A stretch of DNA of 64,000 nt from Palsa-883 sp963826975 (GTDB lineage: Bacteria; Pseudomonadota; Alphaproteobacteria; Acetobacterales; Acetobacteraceae). The notes under the pieces were generated by a model, which saw only the letters and a program-made list of their open reading frames with translations, was not told where the DNA came from and did not search any database. Numbering within the stretch: the first letter of the stretch is position 1; the number at the start of each line of letters is the position of its first letter. The stretch spans positions 4,677 to 68,676 of the forward strand of contig CAWGZJ010000020.1 in NCBI GenBank assembly GCA_963826975.1, in the 5' to 3' direction. Positions 25,390-33,946 of the stretch are shown piece by piece. Position numbers and translations under genes: made by a program.

Positions 25390-26244
25390 ATGGATCAGCA
25401 CCCTCTGGAACCGCCGATCGAACGCCTGTGGGAGCAGCGCGAGACGCTGTCCCCGGCCACACGGGGTGACGCCACACGGGGTGAAGCCTGGGCGGTGGTC
25501 GAGGCGGCACTGGACGCCCTGGACGAAGGCAAGGTGCGCGTTGCCGAGGCCGGCCCCAGCGGCTGGCAGGTCAACCAGTGGCTGAAAAAAGCGGTCCTTC
25601 TGTCATTCCGCCTGACCAACTCGGCGCCAATGGAAGGCCCCGGCGGCGCCCCCGTGTGGGACAAGGTGCCGCTGAAATTCACCGGCTGGGGCGAGAACCG
25701 ATTCAAGCAGGCCGGCTTCCGGGTGGTGCCGGGCGCGGTGGTGCGCCGCTCGGCCTATATCGCACCAGGCGCGGTGATCATGCCCAGCTTCGTCAATGTC
25801 GGCGCGCATGTCGGGCGCAACACGATGGTGGATACCTGGGCCACCGTGGGAAGCTGCGCGCAGATCGGCGCCAACTGCCATCTGTCCGGCGGGGTCGGCA
25901 TCGGCGGCGTGCTGGAGCCGCTGCAGGCCAATCCGGTGATCATCGAGGATGACTGCTTCATCGGTGCCCGGTCCGAGGTAGCGGAAGGCGTAATCGTCGA
26001 GCGTGGCGCCGTCCTGTCAATGGGCGTGTTCATCGGCGCGTCCACCAAGGTGATCAATCGCGCAACCGGGGAAATCCATGTCGGTCGGGTGCCGGCCTAC
26101 TCCGTGGTGGTGCCGGGCTCGCTGGCGGGCCGGCCGCTACCGGACGGCTCGCCGGGGCCCTCACTGTATTGCGCGGTGATCGTGAAGACAGTGGACGAGC
26201 AGACCAGGGCAAAGACCTCGATCAACGAATTGCTGCGCGATTGA
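25390..26244 (+). CDS. dapD: 2,3,4,5-tetrahydropyridine-2,6-dicarboxylate N-succinyltransferase
   Basis: 284 residues, standard DapD length. N-terminal helical domain (PLEPPIERLWEQRETLSPAT) then a left-handed beta-helix with hexapeptide repeats (GAVIMPSFVNVGAHVGRNTM, TWATVGSCAQIGANCHLSGG, GIGGVLEPLQ) and the C-terminal VIVKTVDEQTRAKTSINELL. It transfers succinyl from succinyl-CoA in the lysine/diaminopimelate pathway. The ATG at 25390 starts DQHPLEPP; upstream in-frame ATGs add unconserved residues. dapE follows after a palindromic repeat. Confidence 0.96.
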   Translation: MDQHPLEPPIERLWEQRETLSPATRGDATRGEAWAVVEAALDALDEGKVRVAEAGPSGWQVNQWLKKAVLLSFRLTNSAPMEGPGGAPVWDKVPLKFTGWGENRFKQAGFRVVPGAVVRRSAYIAPGAVIMPSFVNVGAHVGRNTMVDTWATVGSCAQIGANCHLSGGVGIGGVLEPLQANPVIIEDDCFIGARSEVAEGVIVERGAVLSMGVFIGASTKVINRATGEIHVGRVPAYSVVVPGSLAGRPLPDGSPGPSLYCAVIVKTVDEQTRAKTSINELLRD

Positions 26245-26266
26245 GTAGGATGGCGCTGGACGAATC

Positions 26267-26363
26267 TACTCCCTCCCCCCTTGAGGGGGAGGGCTGGGGT
26301 GGGGGGTCAGACGCGGCACTGTCCCCCCACCCTGACCCTCCCCCTCAAGGCGGGAGGCAGTAG
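26267..26363. repeat. G-rich palindromic element, intergenic copy
   Basis: Two imperfect ~44-bp inverted arms (26267-26310 and 26322-26363) around a short loop; each arm has a CTTGAGGGGGAGGG core. The same design, and the same CTACTC start, is found at 56493-56608 inside midA. It lies between dapD and dapE and could form a strong RNA hairpin modulating dapE expression. Confidence 0.8.
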
Positions 26364-26372
26364 AATGCCAAC

Positions 26373-27554
26373 ATGACCACCCCACTAACTGACCCCCTGC
26401 CACTCGCCCAGGCGCTGATCCGCTGCGCCTCCATCACGCCCGCCGACGCAGGCGCGCAGGATGTGCTGACCGACGCGCTCCACCGCCTGGGCTTCACGGT
26501 CACCGGTCTACGCTACGGCGCGATCGAGAACCTGTTCGCGCGCCTCGGCACCGGCACCCCGCACATCTGCTTCGCCGGCCACACCGACGTCGTCCCGGTC
26601 GGCGCCGCCCACTGGCACCACGACCCATTCGGTGCCGAGGTCCACGACGGCGTGCTCTACGGCCGCGGCGCCTGCGACATGAAGGGCGGTATCGCCGCCT
26701 TCGTCGCGGCGGTCGCACAACACCTGGAGCGCGGAACCCCAACAGGCTCGATCAGCCTGCTGATCACCGGCGACGAGGAAGCCGACGCCATCGACGGGAC
26801 AATCCGCGTCCTGGACTGGATGCACCAGCACGATCAAATCCCCGATTTCTGCCTGGTCGGCGAACCCACCTGCCCGGTGCGCCTGGGCGACATGATCAAG
26901 ATCGGCCGCCGCGGCAGCCTGAACGCAACGATCACGGTCCACGGCACGCAGGGCCACGTCGCGTACCCGCACCGCGCCGACAACCCGGTGCACCGCCTGG
27001 TCCGCGCCGCCGCCGCGCTGACCGCTGCGCCGCTCGACGCCGGCACGCAGTTCTTCGAGCCGTCCAGCTTGCAATTCACCAGCCTGGATGTCGGCAACAC
27101 CGCGACCAACGTCATTCCGGCGGCGGCACGCGGCGCGCTGAACATCCGGTTCAACGACCGCCACACCGGGGCCTCTCTGTCCGCCTGGCTGCGCGCCGTG
27201 CTGGCACAGCACGCCGAGCAATTCGACGCCGACATCTCGATCAGCGGCGAGTCGTTCATCACCCAGCCCGGCGGGGCGGTCGAGACCCTGCGCCGCGCGG
27301 TGGCCTCGACCAGCGGCGTGGAGCCGAAGCTGGACACCGGCGGCGGCACCTCCGACGCACGGTTCATCGCGCGCTACTGTCCGGTGGCGGAGTTCGGGTT
27401 GGTCGGTTCCAGCATGCACCAGGCGGACGAGCGCGTGCCGGTCTCGGAGTTGCGAGCCTTGGCCGGCATCTATCGTGCCGCGCTCGACGTGTTGCTGGCA
27501 CCATCCCAGGTAGACCCGTCAAGAGCCCCAGAAACAGCGCCAGAAACAGGATGA
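26373..27554 (+). CDS. dapE: Succinyl-diaminopimelate desuccinylase
   Basis: 393 residues; M20 metallopeptidase fold. FAGHTDVVPVG places metal-ligand His70 and Asp72, YGRGACDMKGG the bridging Asp near 103, ITGDEEADAIDGT the catalytic/ligand Glu pair near 137, and SSMHQADERVPV the last His near 350; the dimerisation domain spans about 180-290. It removes succinate from N-succinyl-LL-diaminopimelate. Follows dapD and overlaps the next membrane-protein gene by four bases. Confidence 0.96.
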   Translation: MTTPLTDPLPLAQALIRCASITPADAGAQDVLTDALHRLGFTVTGLRYGAIENLFARLGTGTPHICFAGHTDVVPVGAAHWHHDPFGAEVHDGVLYGRGACDMKGGIAAFVAAVAQHLERGTPTGSISLLITGDEEADAIDGTIRVLDWMHQHDQIPDFCLVGEPTCPVRLGDMIKIGRRGSLNATITVHGTQGHVAYPHRADNPVHRLVRAAAALTAAPLDAGTQFFEPSSLQFTSLDVGNTATNVIPAAARGALNIRFNDRHTGASLSAWLRAVLAQHAEQFDADISISGESFITQPGGAVETLRRAVASTSGVEPKLDTGGGTSDARFIARYCPVAEFGLVGSSMHQADERVPVSELRALAGIYRAALDVLLAPSQVDPSRAPETAPETG

Positions 27555-28150
27555 GCGGCACCGTGCGCCGTGCGCCGCCGCGAACGCGCAACATCCTGCT
27601 CGGCATCTTCCGCGTGGCGACGGGTCGAGCAGACGGCTTGGCGCAGTTCGGCGATACGTCGGAGGCCTTCGTCGGCAGCCTGGCGCCGCTGGTGGCTTTT
27701 CCGCTGGTCGGCGCGCTGCTGATGCTGGGTCAAGGCGAGGGCCTCGCCGCGCTGACCGATCTGCTCGCGACTCTCTGCGCCCTGCTGGCGCCGGCGGTGC
27801 TGTCCTACGAGGTGGCACGCAGGTGGGGCCGCGCCGCGTCTTGGACCCGGTTCGCGGTGGCGTTCAATTGGTGCCAATGGGCGATCCCGGTCCTGGCGGT
27901 GTTCCTGGTCGTGCTGGCGGGGTTCCTGCTGGCGCTCGGGGTGCCGAGCAACGTGGGCCTCGTCCTGGTCGTCGCGGGCTTGGGCGGTTACGGGCTTTGG
28001 CTGCATTGGTTCCTGGCACGCCACGGGCTACGCCTGGGCGCGGTGCGCGCGGCCCTGTTGGTGGCGGGGGTCAATCTCGCCACGATCCTGCTTGTGCTGG
28101 GCCCGCGGTTGTTGCCGCTGGCTTTCGGCGGCACCCCGCCACAGGGATGA
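27551..28150 (+). CDS. Hypothetical integral membrane protein downstream of dapE
   Basis: 199 residues with about five hydrophobic helices (for example AFVGSLAPLVAFPLVGALLM and IPVLAVFLVVLAGFLLALGV) and a short basic N-terminus. ATG overlaps the dapE stop (ATGA), so it is translationally coupled. It shares WxR-FxVAFNWCxW-type residues with the next gene, suggesting a paralogous pair. Function unknown; location in the dap operon is the only clue. Confidence 0.75.
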   Translation: MSGTVRRAPPRTRNILLGIFRVATGRADGLAQFGDTSEAFVGSLAPLVAFPLVGALLMLGQGEGLAALTDLLATLCALLAPAVLSYEVARRWGRAASWTRFAVAFNWCQWAIPVLAVFLVVLAGFLLALGVPSNVGLVLVVAGLGGYGLWLHWFLARHGLRLGAVRAALLVAGVNLATILLVLGPRLLPLAFGGTPPQG

Positions 28151-28157
28151 CGGCGGA

Positions 28158-28730
28158 ATGATGGAAGCCGTCACCGTGTATGCGCGCTCGATCGCCAGCG
28201 GGATGCACGCCGCGCTGCTGCTGGCCCGCGGCCGGACCGACGGACTGCGCCATGCCGACAGCGACATGGCTGGCGCCGCGCGCAGCTTCTGGGCCATCGC
28301 GGTGGCACTGCCTGCCTTCATCTGCCTGCGCCTGCTGAGCGCGGATGCGAGTCCGGTGCCAGCGCATGACTTCGCGCTGGACCTGCTGAGCTATGTCATC
28401 GGCTGGATCGGCTTCGCGCTGCTGTCGCGCCCAGTGGTCGAGGCGATGGGATGCATGCCGCGCTGGTCACGCTTCATCGTGGTGTGGAACTGGTGCAACG
28501 TCGTGCAATACCTGTTGCTGGTACTGGCGGCGGTGCCGGGCCTGCTGGGGGCACCCGCCCTGGTGCAGGAGACCGCGTCGCTGATCGCGATCGGCTGGGC
28601 GCTATGGCTGGAATGGTTCGCCATCAAGCTGGCGCTGGAGGTCTCGACGCTGGCGGCGATCGGGCTGGTGGGGCTGGATCTGTCGATCGGGCTGATGCTG
28701 ACGGCGCTAGGACAGGGGTTGGCGGGCTGA
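28158..28730 (+). CDS. Hypothetical integral membrane protein, second of a pair
   Basis: 190 residues, about five membrane helices (ARSFWAIAVALPAFICLRLL; VVQYLLLVLAAVPGLLGAPA). It begins eight bases after the previous stop. The motif RWSRFIVVWNWCNVVQYLLL parallels SWTRFAVAFNWCQWAIPVL of the upstream protein, so the two are likely distant paralogues. Function unknown; end of the dapD-dapE operon. Confidence 0.75.
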   Translation: MMEAVTVYARSIASGMHAALLLARGRTDGLRHADSDMAGAARSFWAIAVALPAFICLRLLSADASPVPAHDFALDLLSYVIGWIGFALLSRPVVEAMGCMPRWSRFIVVWNWCNVVQYLLLVLAAVPGLLGAPALVQETASLIAIGWALWLEWFAIKLALEVSTLAAIGLVGLDLSIGLMLTALGQGLAG

Positions 28731-28759
28731 GGCTGGTACAGCGCTTCCAAGGAACGCCT

Positions 28760-28850
28760 CCCATCACGATGTATCCGGGACCGACGCGCCAACTCATGGA
28801 CGGAACCCGATGATAGGAGCCGTTTCATGGGTCCGCTGCACCAGCGAGTG
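28760..28850 (+). repeat. Dispersed ~90-bp repeat, copy 1
   Basis: Shares GATGTATCC, GACGGAACCCGATGATAGGA and the following CTGCAC-containing tail with 31795-31890 in direct orientation. Contains partially complementary ATCGTGATG/CGATGATAGG segments. Confidence 0.7.
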
Positions 28851-29054
28851 CCGGCCGCAACTCGCGGCACGACGCCGGCCCACCCGCACTCGCCACGCTG
28901 CCATATTCACCTCTCCCGCGCTTTGCGGGAGAGGTCGAGGCGCGAAGCGACGAGGGTGAGGGTGCGCGGCCCCAAAGACCCAACCCGGTCGTAGTCGACA
29001 CAAGGCCGGTGCCGGACGGTTGCATCGCGCACACCCTCGGGGCACCTGATCCGA

Positions 29055-29910
29055 GGGTTGTTGCGCATTTCGCAAAAACCCCTCCGCGCCGAACCCGGCG
29101 GGAGGAGCCTGCCCACGGCGGGAGGGTCGTTGCGCAATTTCGCAAAAACCACGTCCGCCGCGACCTGTGTCTGTCCTTCCGCGGGGTCGTGCCCCCGCCC
29201 GTGCCGAGCCCGGCAGGAGCCTGCCCCGGCGGGAGGGTCGTTGCGCAATTTCGCAAAAAACCACGACCGCTGTGACCTGTGCCTGTCCTTCCCCGGGTCG
29301 TGCCCCCGCCCGTGTCGAACCCGGCGGGAGGGTCGTTGCGCAATTTCGCAAAAACCACGTCCGCCGCGACCTGTGCCCGTTCTTCCCCGAGTTGTGGCCC
29401 GTCCGGGCCGAACCCGGCGGCAGAAGCCTGCCCCGGCGGGAGGGTCGTTGCGCGATTTCGCAAAAACCACGTCCGCCACGACTTGTGCCCGTTCTTCCCC
29501 GAGTCGTGGCCCGTCCGGGCCGAACCCGGCGAGAGGAGCCTGCCCCGGCGGGAGGGTCGTTGCGCAATTCCGCAAAAACCACGTCCGCCACGACTTGTGC
29601 CCGTTCTTCCCCGAGTCGTGGCCCGTCCGGGCCGAACCTGACGAGAGGAGCCTGCCCCGGCGGGAGGGTCGTTGCGCGATTTCGCAAAAACCACGGCCGC
29701 CGCGACCTGCGCCCGTCCTTCCCCGAGTTGTGGCCCGTCCGGGCCGAACCTGGCGGCAGGAGCCTGCCCCGGCGGGAGGGTCGTTGCGCAATTTCGCAAA
29801 AAACCGAACCCACCGCGACCTGTGTTGATCCTTCCCCGGGGTCGTGGCCCCGCCCGGGTCGGACCCGACGGGAGGGTCGTTGCGCAATTTCGCAAAAAAA
29901 GCACGTCCGC
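29055..29910. repeat. Tandem array of nine ~112-bp units
   Basis: The anchor TTGCGCAATTTCGCAA (with minor variants) recurs at 29061, 29130, 29241, 29336, 29448, 29560, 29672, 29784 and 29880: spacings 69, 111, 95, 112, 112, 112, 112 and 96 bp. Each unit carries several inverted repeats: TTGCG/CGCAA followed by A5-A7, GGCCCG/CGGGCC, and GGCAGG/CCTGCC. Units differ by scattered substitutions and two short deletions. Long open frames run through on both strands only because the unit lacks stop codons; 112 is not divisible by three, so they are not coding. Confidence 0.9.
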
Positions 29911-30297
29911 GGCCGCCAACCGGCCCCTTCCCGTCACAACCAGCCCCCAAACCCGCCGCTCGCCGCCGTTGGACCGCACCACAGCCGACGCGGAACTCCG
30001 CCGGTGCCGGCACTCCGCGCGAAGCGCCATTCTGCCCTTCCATGCGCCGAGAGTGAGCAAGAAGAAGGGGAACCGCAAAAAACGCAAACAACGCAAACGG
30101 AATGCGCCGCAGCGCCGCTGGGTCGGCACCAGCCCGCGTTCCGCTCGGATCATCGGCGTTCATCGGCGTTCATCCGCGGCAAGAATCCTTGCCTGCCTTG
30201 GCAAGCCACCGCACCGCCGCCAACAGCGCTTCGCGCTGCCCGCGCGCAGCCGCGGAGGACCCAACCCCAACCGAGACGACGGTCCGCCCCCCCGCGC
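29911..30297. other. Low-complexity spacer after the repeat array
   Basis: Includes an adenine-rich run of CGCAAA-type words near 30070-30100 (AACGCAAACAACGCAAACGG) and a direct repeat of ATCGGCGTTC at 30152 and 30162. No gene recognised. Confidence 0.3.
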
Positions 30298-31101
30298 TCA
30301 CTCCTCCCCAGCCGCCGCAGCAGCGCGCGACGCCGGCGTCAGCATCTCCAGCGGCGCCACCGGCCCGGTGTACGTATAGCCAAAGAACTCTCGCCGCTCC
30401 GGCTTGGTCATGTTCTCCCACCCCGGGTACTTCCGCGCCGCCCGCTCATCGGGCACCCAGGTCCGCGCGTAATCACCCTCTTTGTACTTGTAGATCCGCC
30501 GCGGCCCCGGCTTCACCGGCAATGCAGGCTCACCCGCCGCCTCGCGCCGCAACCATTCGATCTCCTCGTTCATCTCCGCGTCGTCGATCTCGTCGATCCA
30601 GCGGATGATCTCCGCCGGCTCCTCCGCCGCCGCCTTGCCACCCCGCGCCGCCTCGGCCGGCCGCGCCGGCGCCTGCTGCATCACCGCCGCCAGCACCGCC
30701 GCCGCGTCGCCCCAGTCGCGCGCCGGCGCCGCCGGCTGCAACCGAAGCTGCTTCAACGACCGCAGCGCCCCGGCCATCACGCGCAGCAGCGCGGCGGCGC
30801 TGGCCCGCTGGCGTTGCGCCTGCACCGCCGAGGCGTCCGGCGCGAACGCCAGCCGGCAGGCGTCGACCGCCCCGGCCTGGGTGGCAATCACCGTCACCGC
30901 CAGCATCGTCTGCAGCGCATCGCGCGGATCGAGCGCCTCGAGCCTGTCGAGGCCGCCCTGCACCACCTCCTGCCAGGCGGTTTCGGGCGCGTCTGCCGGC
31001 GGGCGGGGGAGTGCCAGCACCATGTCACGCAAGTCCTGCGGCGGGATGACGTAGGGTGGTCTGGCCGGTGCGGCGGTGGGGTCGGCGTTGTCAGTGGACA
31101 C
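30298..31101 (-). CDS. Hypothetical protein, 267 residues, Ala-rich with a conserved-looking C-terminus
   Basis: GTG at 31101 follows CAGGAGA by eight bases, which fixes the start; longer upstream readings enter repeat sequence. The N-terminal half is helical (PQDLRDMVLALPRPPADAPE, MLAVTVIATQAGAVDACRLA), with an Ala/Pro linker, and the C-terminal third has IDEIDDAEMNEEIEWLRREA and the Tyr/Trp-rich RRIYKYKEGDYARTWVPDER. No membrane segment. Family not recognised. It may be an old accessory gene, being flanked by repeats on both sides. Confidence 0.6.
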   Translation of the reverse strand: MSTDNADPTAAPARPPYVIPPQDLRDMVLALPRPPADAPETAWQEVVQGGLDRLEALDPRDALQTMLAVTVIATQAGAVDACRLAFAPDASAVQAQRQRASAAALLRVMAGALRSLKQLRLQPAAPARDWGDAAAVLAAVMQQAPARPAEAARGGKAAAEEPAEIIRWIDEIDDAEMNEEIEWLRREAAGEPALPVKPGPRRIYKYKEGDYARTWVPDERAARKYPGWENMTKPERREFFGYTYTGPVAPLEMLTPASRAAAAAGEE

Positions 31102-31376
31102 GGGCGCGGTCTCCTGGGGTTGAAAGTCTAACCGGCTCGCGTAGCATAAATAGGAAAATAAGTCCAGTATTATATCTAACACCAAAGCGTGGTTGTGCTC
31201 GGTGCAATGCGTCAGCCGGGCCGCCGCCAACACCAATGTCGCGGCACCAACCAAGTGGTCCAGTACCCCCAGCACGATGATCCGACCGATTGAGCCGCTC
31301 CAGGCCGCGGATGGCGGTAGCGGCAATAGCGTCGGGGCCCGCTGTTCCCGATGCAAACCCGGTGGCGCCGCAAGGC

Positions 31377-31612
31377 AAGAAAGAATTTTAGCGCAGATAA
31401 AGAAAACGATGCACGCAAAACACGCAGATGATTCGGCGTGGTTCGCAGGGCCTGGGGTTGTGCGTTTGATTTCGAGTCGTGCACGCCGGCCCCAGCGCAT
31501 TGTGCACGGTGAACGCGAAGCTGATCGCATCCCCCGAAGGCTCATTCAGGCTGTCGCCATCTGCGTGTTTTGCGTGCATCGCCTGCTTCATCTGCGTTAA
31601 AATTCTTCCTTC
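31377..31612. repeat. Inverted repeat pair (~55 bp arms) of a dispersed element
   Basis: Arm 31377-31431 contains GAATTTTAGCGCAGATAAAG and GATGCACGCAAAACACGCAG; arm 31557-31612 is its reverse complement with a few changes. About 125 bp separate them. The sequence resembles a short repeat (GAATTTTAACGCAGATGAAG type) that I remember as scattered in many bacterial genomes; identification from memory. Confidence 0.7.
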
Positions 31613-31794
31613 GCGATGCCGCCAACAAGCGACTACGGAAGTACAGATTGGGCACAGGCGTGGTTTCCCTTGGAGGCAAATTGGACCGACCAGTGTAGCG
31701 CAATGCAGCAGCAAATGATAGTTAATTCCTGTGACTTATCCGACCCGATGCAAACCCCCGCAAACGATGCAACCTAGTACGGCGTCCCCAGGCA

Positions 31795-31890
31795 ATGACT
31801 CCTATCGCGATGTATCCGAAACCGGCTCGCCGACCGATTGACGGAACCCGATGATAGGAGCGGTCTCCTGGAATCGCTGCACTCGTTCGT
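31795..31890 (+). repeat. Dispersed ~90-bp repeat, copy 2
   Basis: Direct-orientation partner of 28760-28850, with the shared block GACGGAACCCGATGATAGGA. Self-complementary ends CTCCTATCGCGATG and GATGATAGGAG suggest a mobile or structured element. Both copies flank the region containing the 112-bp array and the 267-residue gene. Confidence 0.7.
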
Positions 31891-31912
31891 GGGCTGAGCT
31901 TGGGCCGGCAGC

Positions 31913-32158
31913 TCATGCCAAACAGCAACTGATCTCCCCGCGCATCGTTTCATCGGAATAGAGCACCCGCATCGCGCCGAGGTTGATCGCATCGTACATG
32001 TGGGTGACCGGCTTGCCGCAAAAGAAGCTCTGGCCCAGCGGTGTGTAGGCGAACCGGGTGGCGGAAGATCGCGACCGCTGCACCTGGAGATAGCTCGGCT
32101 TGATTGGGCCGCGGATCGGAACCGACAGCGCTTTAGCGATGTCAGATCGCAGAGCCAT
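31913..32158 (-). CDS. Small hypothetical protein (81 residues)
   Basis: ALRSDIAKALSVPIRGPIKP followed by Arg-rich and aromatic residues; less GC-skewed than flanks. No clear SD. It lies 47 bp downstream of the DUF2442 gene on the same strand. Family not recognised; could be a spurious frame. Confidence 0.25.
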   Translation of the reverse strand: MALRSDIAKALSVPIRGPIKPSYLQVQRSRSSATRFAYTPLGQSFFCGKPVTHMYDAINLGAMRVLYSDETMRGEISCCLA

Positions 32159-32204
32159 GGGATCGGAGCCGCAAATCTCAATCCGAAAGAATGCCGACCG
32201 CTAT

Positions 32205-32498
32205 TCACGCGCCGAACGGCGAACGCCACGTTGCCGAGCCGTGTGATGCCGGGATGCCGCGCAGCAAGCCTTCAGTGCTAAGGTCCTCATCCAGGTCTGG
32301 CCAATGAATGCCATATCCAGCTCCGGATATTTCCCAATGCGCCCGCTGCGCCGGCGTCGCGTCGGCGAGGCGCGGGTAGCAGGCCAGTGGCACCGTGATC
32401 GTGCGGCCGTCCATCAGGCCAACGGACAGCTCCTCCTCGGTTACCGACACGTCCCGGACCCGGATGTCAGCCGTCTCCGCCTGAGTTAAAAAAGCCAC
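32205..32498 (-). CDS. DUF2442 domain protein
   Basis: 97 residues with the DUF2442 pattern: VRDVSVTEEELSVGLMDGRT, VPLACYPRLADATPAQRAHW and GIHWPDLDEDLSTEGLLRGI. The family is often paired with DUF4160 proteins in putative toxin-antitoxin modules; no DUF4160 gene is recognised here, so it may be solitary. The last 11 residues (ATWRSPFGA region) deviate from the usual end and may result from a small rearrangement. Confidence 0.75.
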   Translation of the reverse strand: MAFLTQAETADIRVRDVSVTEEELSVGLMDGRTITVPLACYPRLADATPAQRAHWEISGAGYGIHWPDLDEDLSTEGLLRGIPASHGSATWRSPFGA

Positions 32499-32706
32499 AT
32501 CATGCCTCCAAAAGCCTCTGCTGGTGTGCGCGAAAAGCGTGCCACGTCCGCCAGTTCCCCTGCAGGGAACCCAGCATTGCTGGCAATCGCTATAGCCCCT
32601 AATCGCAGTGCGTCACATTCACCGTAGGGCACCCACGGACGCGAAGTAACCGACACACGAGTTGGAGCATACGCAAATGGATAAATGATCGATTCGAACC
32701 GTTCCC

Positions 32707-33276
32707 TCAAACCGCCGGCGTCAACCTCCACCCCGACGCCGTCGGTTCGCAGAACAGCGGCATCGCATTCTGCGTGCGCACATTCGTCTCCAGCCCCATG
32801 GCAGACCGCAGCCCGCGGAACAGCGCGCCATGCGCCACCACCAGCACGACCGGCGGCAACGTCAGAGCCCGGTTCACTGCCGCGATCCCACGGGCGCGCA
32901 GCGCGGCGAACGTTTCCGCCCCCTCCGGAGTAAACGCCCCATCGATCCAGTCACTGAACCAGCCGGTCATCTTCTGGCCCTCCTGCACGCCAAACGCGAC
33001 CTCACGCAGTCCGTCATCGATCCGCACCGGCAACGCCAGCGCCTCGCCGACGATCTCGGCCGTGACACGTGCACGCGACAGCGGCGAGGCCACGATGGTA
33101 GCGATCCCGCGATTGCGCAGCAGCAACGCCGCCGACCTTGCTTGCGCGAGGCCGACGGCGTTCAGCGGAATGTCCACGTTGCCTTGCGAGATCCCCTGGG
33201 CGTTCCAGTCCGTCTCGCCGTGACGCAGGAACCAGAAGGCAGTTCGGGTAATTTGCAGGGGCGGACCGAGATCCAC
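32707..33276 (-). CDS. Histidine phosphatase (phosphoglycerate mutase-like)
   Basis: 189 residues. The catalytic phosphohistidine motif FLRHGETDWN is near residue 15, followed by IVASPLSRARVTAEIV (substrate Arg) near 63 and the second catalytic His in VVLVVAHGALFRG near 150. Branch-2-like cytosolic phosphatase; substrate not inferable. GTG 33276 is selected because the GST stop (33279) immediately precedes it; the genes are adjacent on the minus strand and probably co-transcribed. Confidence 0.88.
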   Translation of the reverse strand: MDLGPPLQITRTAFWFLRHGETDWNAQGISQGNVDIPLNAVGLAQARSAALLLRNRGIATIVASPLSRARVTAEIVGEALALPVRIDDGLREVAFGVQEGQKMTGWFSDWIDGAFTPEGAETFAALRARGIAAVNRALTLPPVVLVVAHGALFRGLRSAMGLETNVRTQNAMPLFCEPTASGWRLTPAV

Positions 33277-33278
33277 CG

Positions 33279-33908
33279 TCAGGCCGCCGCCAACCCCTCC
33301 GCCTTCAGCGTCCGCTGTACCGCCGGGCGTGCCAGCATGCGCTGGTAGTGCGCGGCGCAGTTGGGCGGCAGCGGCACTGTCAGCTTCAGCGGATTGGCCG
33401 CCCAGTACTCCACATAGAACAACGCCGCGTCGGCGATCGAGAACGCCCCGGCGACGTAATCCTTGCCGGCCAGCGCCTTGTCCAGCAGTGCCAACCCCTT
33501 GTCCAAGATCTCCTTGCCGCGCGTCTTCACCGCGTCCTCGTCCGCCGCGTTCGGCGTGTAGTTCGCCGGTCGGAACAACCGCGACGCGCCTTGCATGTGC
33601 ATCGTGGAGACGGCGTAATCCAGCGCCTCCAGCACCCGCGTCTGGCTTTCGACGTCCTCGGGCAGCAGCTTTGCACCGGGATTGGTGCGCGCCAGCCAAT
33701 AGGCGATAGCCGGAAACTCCGTCAGCACCGAGCCATCGTCGCGCTCCAGCGTGGGCACCTTCGACTTCGGGTTGACCGTGGTAAACGCCGGCTGGAACTG
33801 CTCGCCTTGGCGCAGGCTGACGACCACGCCGTCATACGGCTTGCCGATCTCCTCCAGCAGCACATGGATGCCAAGCGAGCAGGCGCCGGGTGCATAGTAC
33901 AGTTTCAT
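33279..33908 (-). CDS. Glutathione S-transferase
   Basis: 209 residues. Thioredoxin-like N-terminal domain KLYYAPGACSLGIHVLLEEI with the beta-class Cys/Ser near residue 10, the cis-Pro segment SKVPTLERDDGSVLTEFPAI near 52-70, and an all-helical C-terminal domain with DYVAGAFSIADAALF. Bacterial beta-class GST for detoxification. The ATG at 33908 is the family start. Followed by the histidine phosphatase. Confidence 0.93.
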   Translation of the reverse strand: MKLYYAPGACSLGIHVLLEEIGKPYDGVVVSLRQGEQFQPAFTTVNPKSKVPTLERDDGSVLTEFPAIAYWLARTNPGAKLLPEDVESQTRVLEALDYAVSTMHMQGASRLFRPANYTPNAADEDAVKTRGKEILDKGLALLDKALAGKDYVAGAFSIADAALFYVEYWAANPLKLTVPLPPNCAAHYQRMLARPAVQRTLKAEGLAAA

Positions 33909-33946
33909 TTGTTGTCCCTCCTTACGAATGTCCCAGTCTAGCAGCT

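Noticed and set aside
29055..29910. The 112-bp array as a CRISPR locus
   Set aside because: Units are similar along their full length; there are no variable spacers, and the period is too long.
28794..31131. Very long open frames (up to ~650 codons) on both strands through the tandem array
   Set aside because: The repeat unit has no stop codons in several frames and its 112-bp period rotates the frame; translations are unlike proteins and lack starts.
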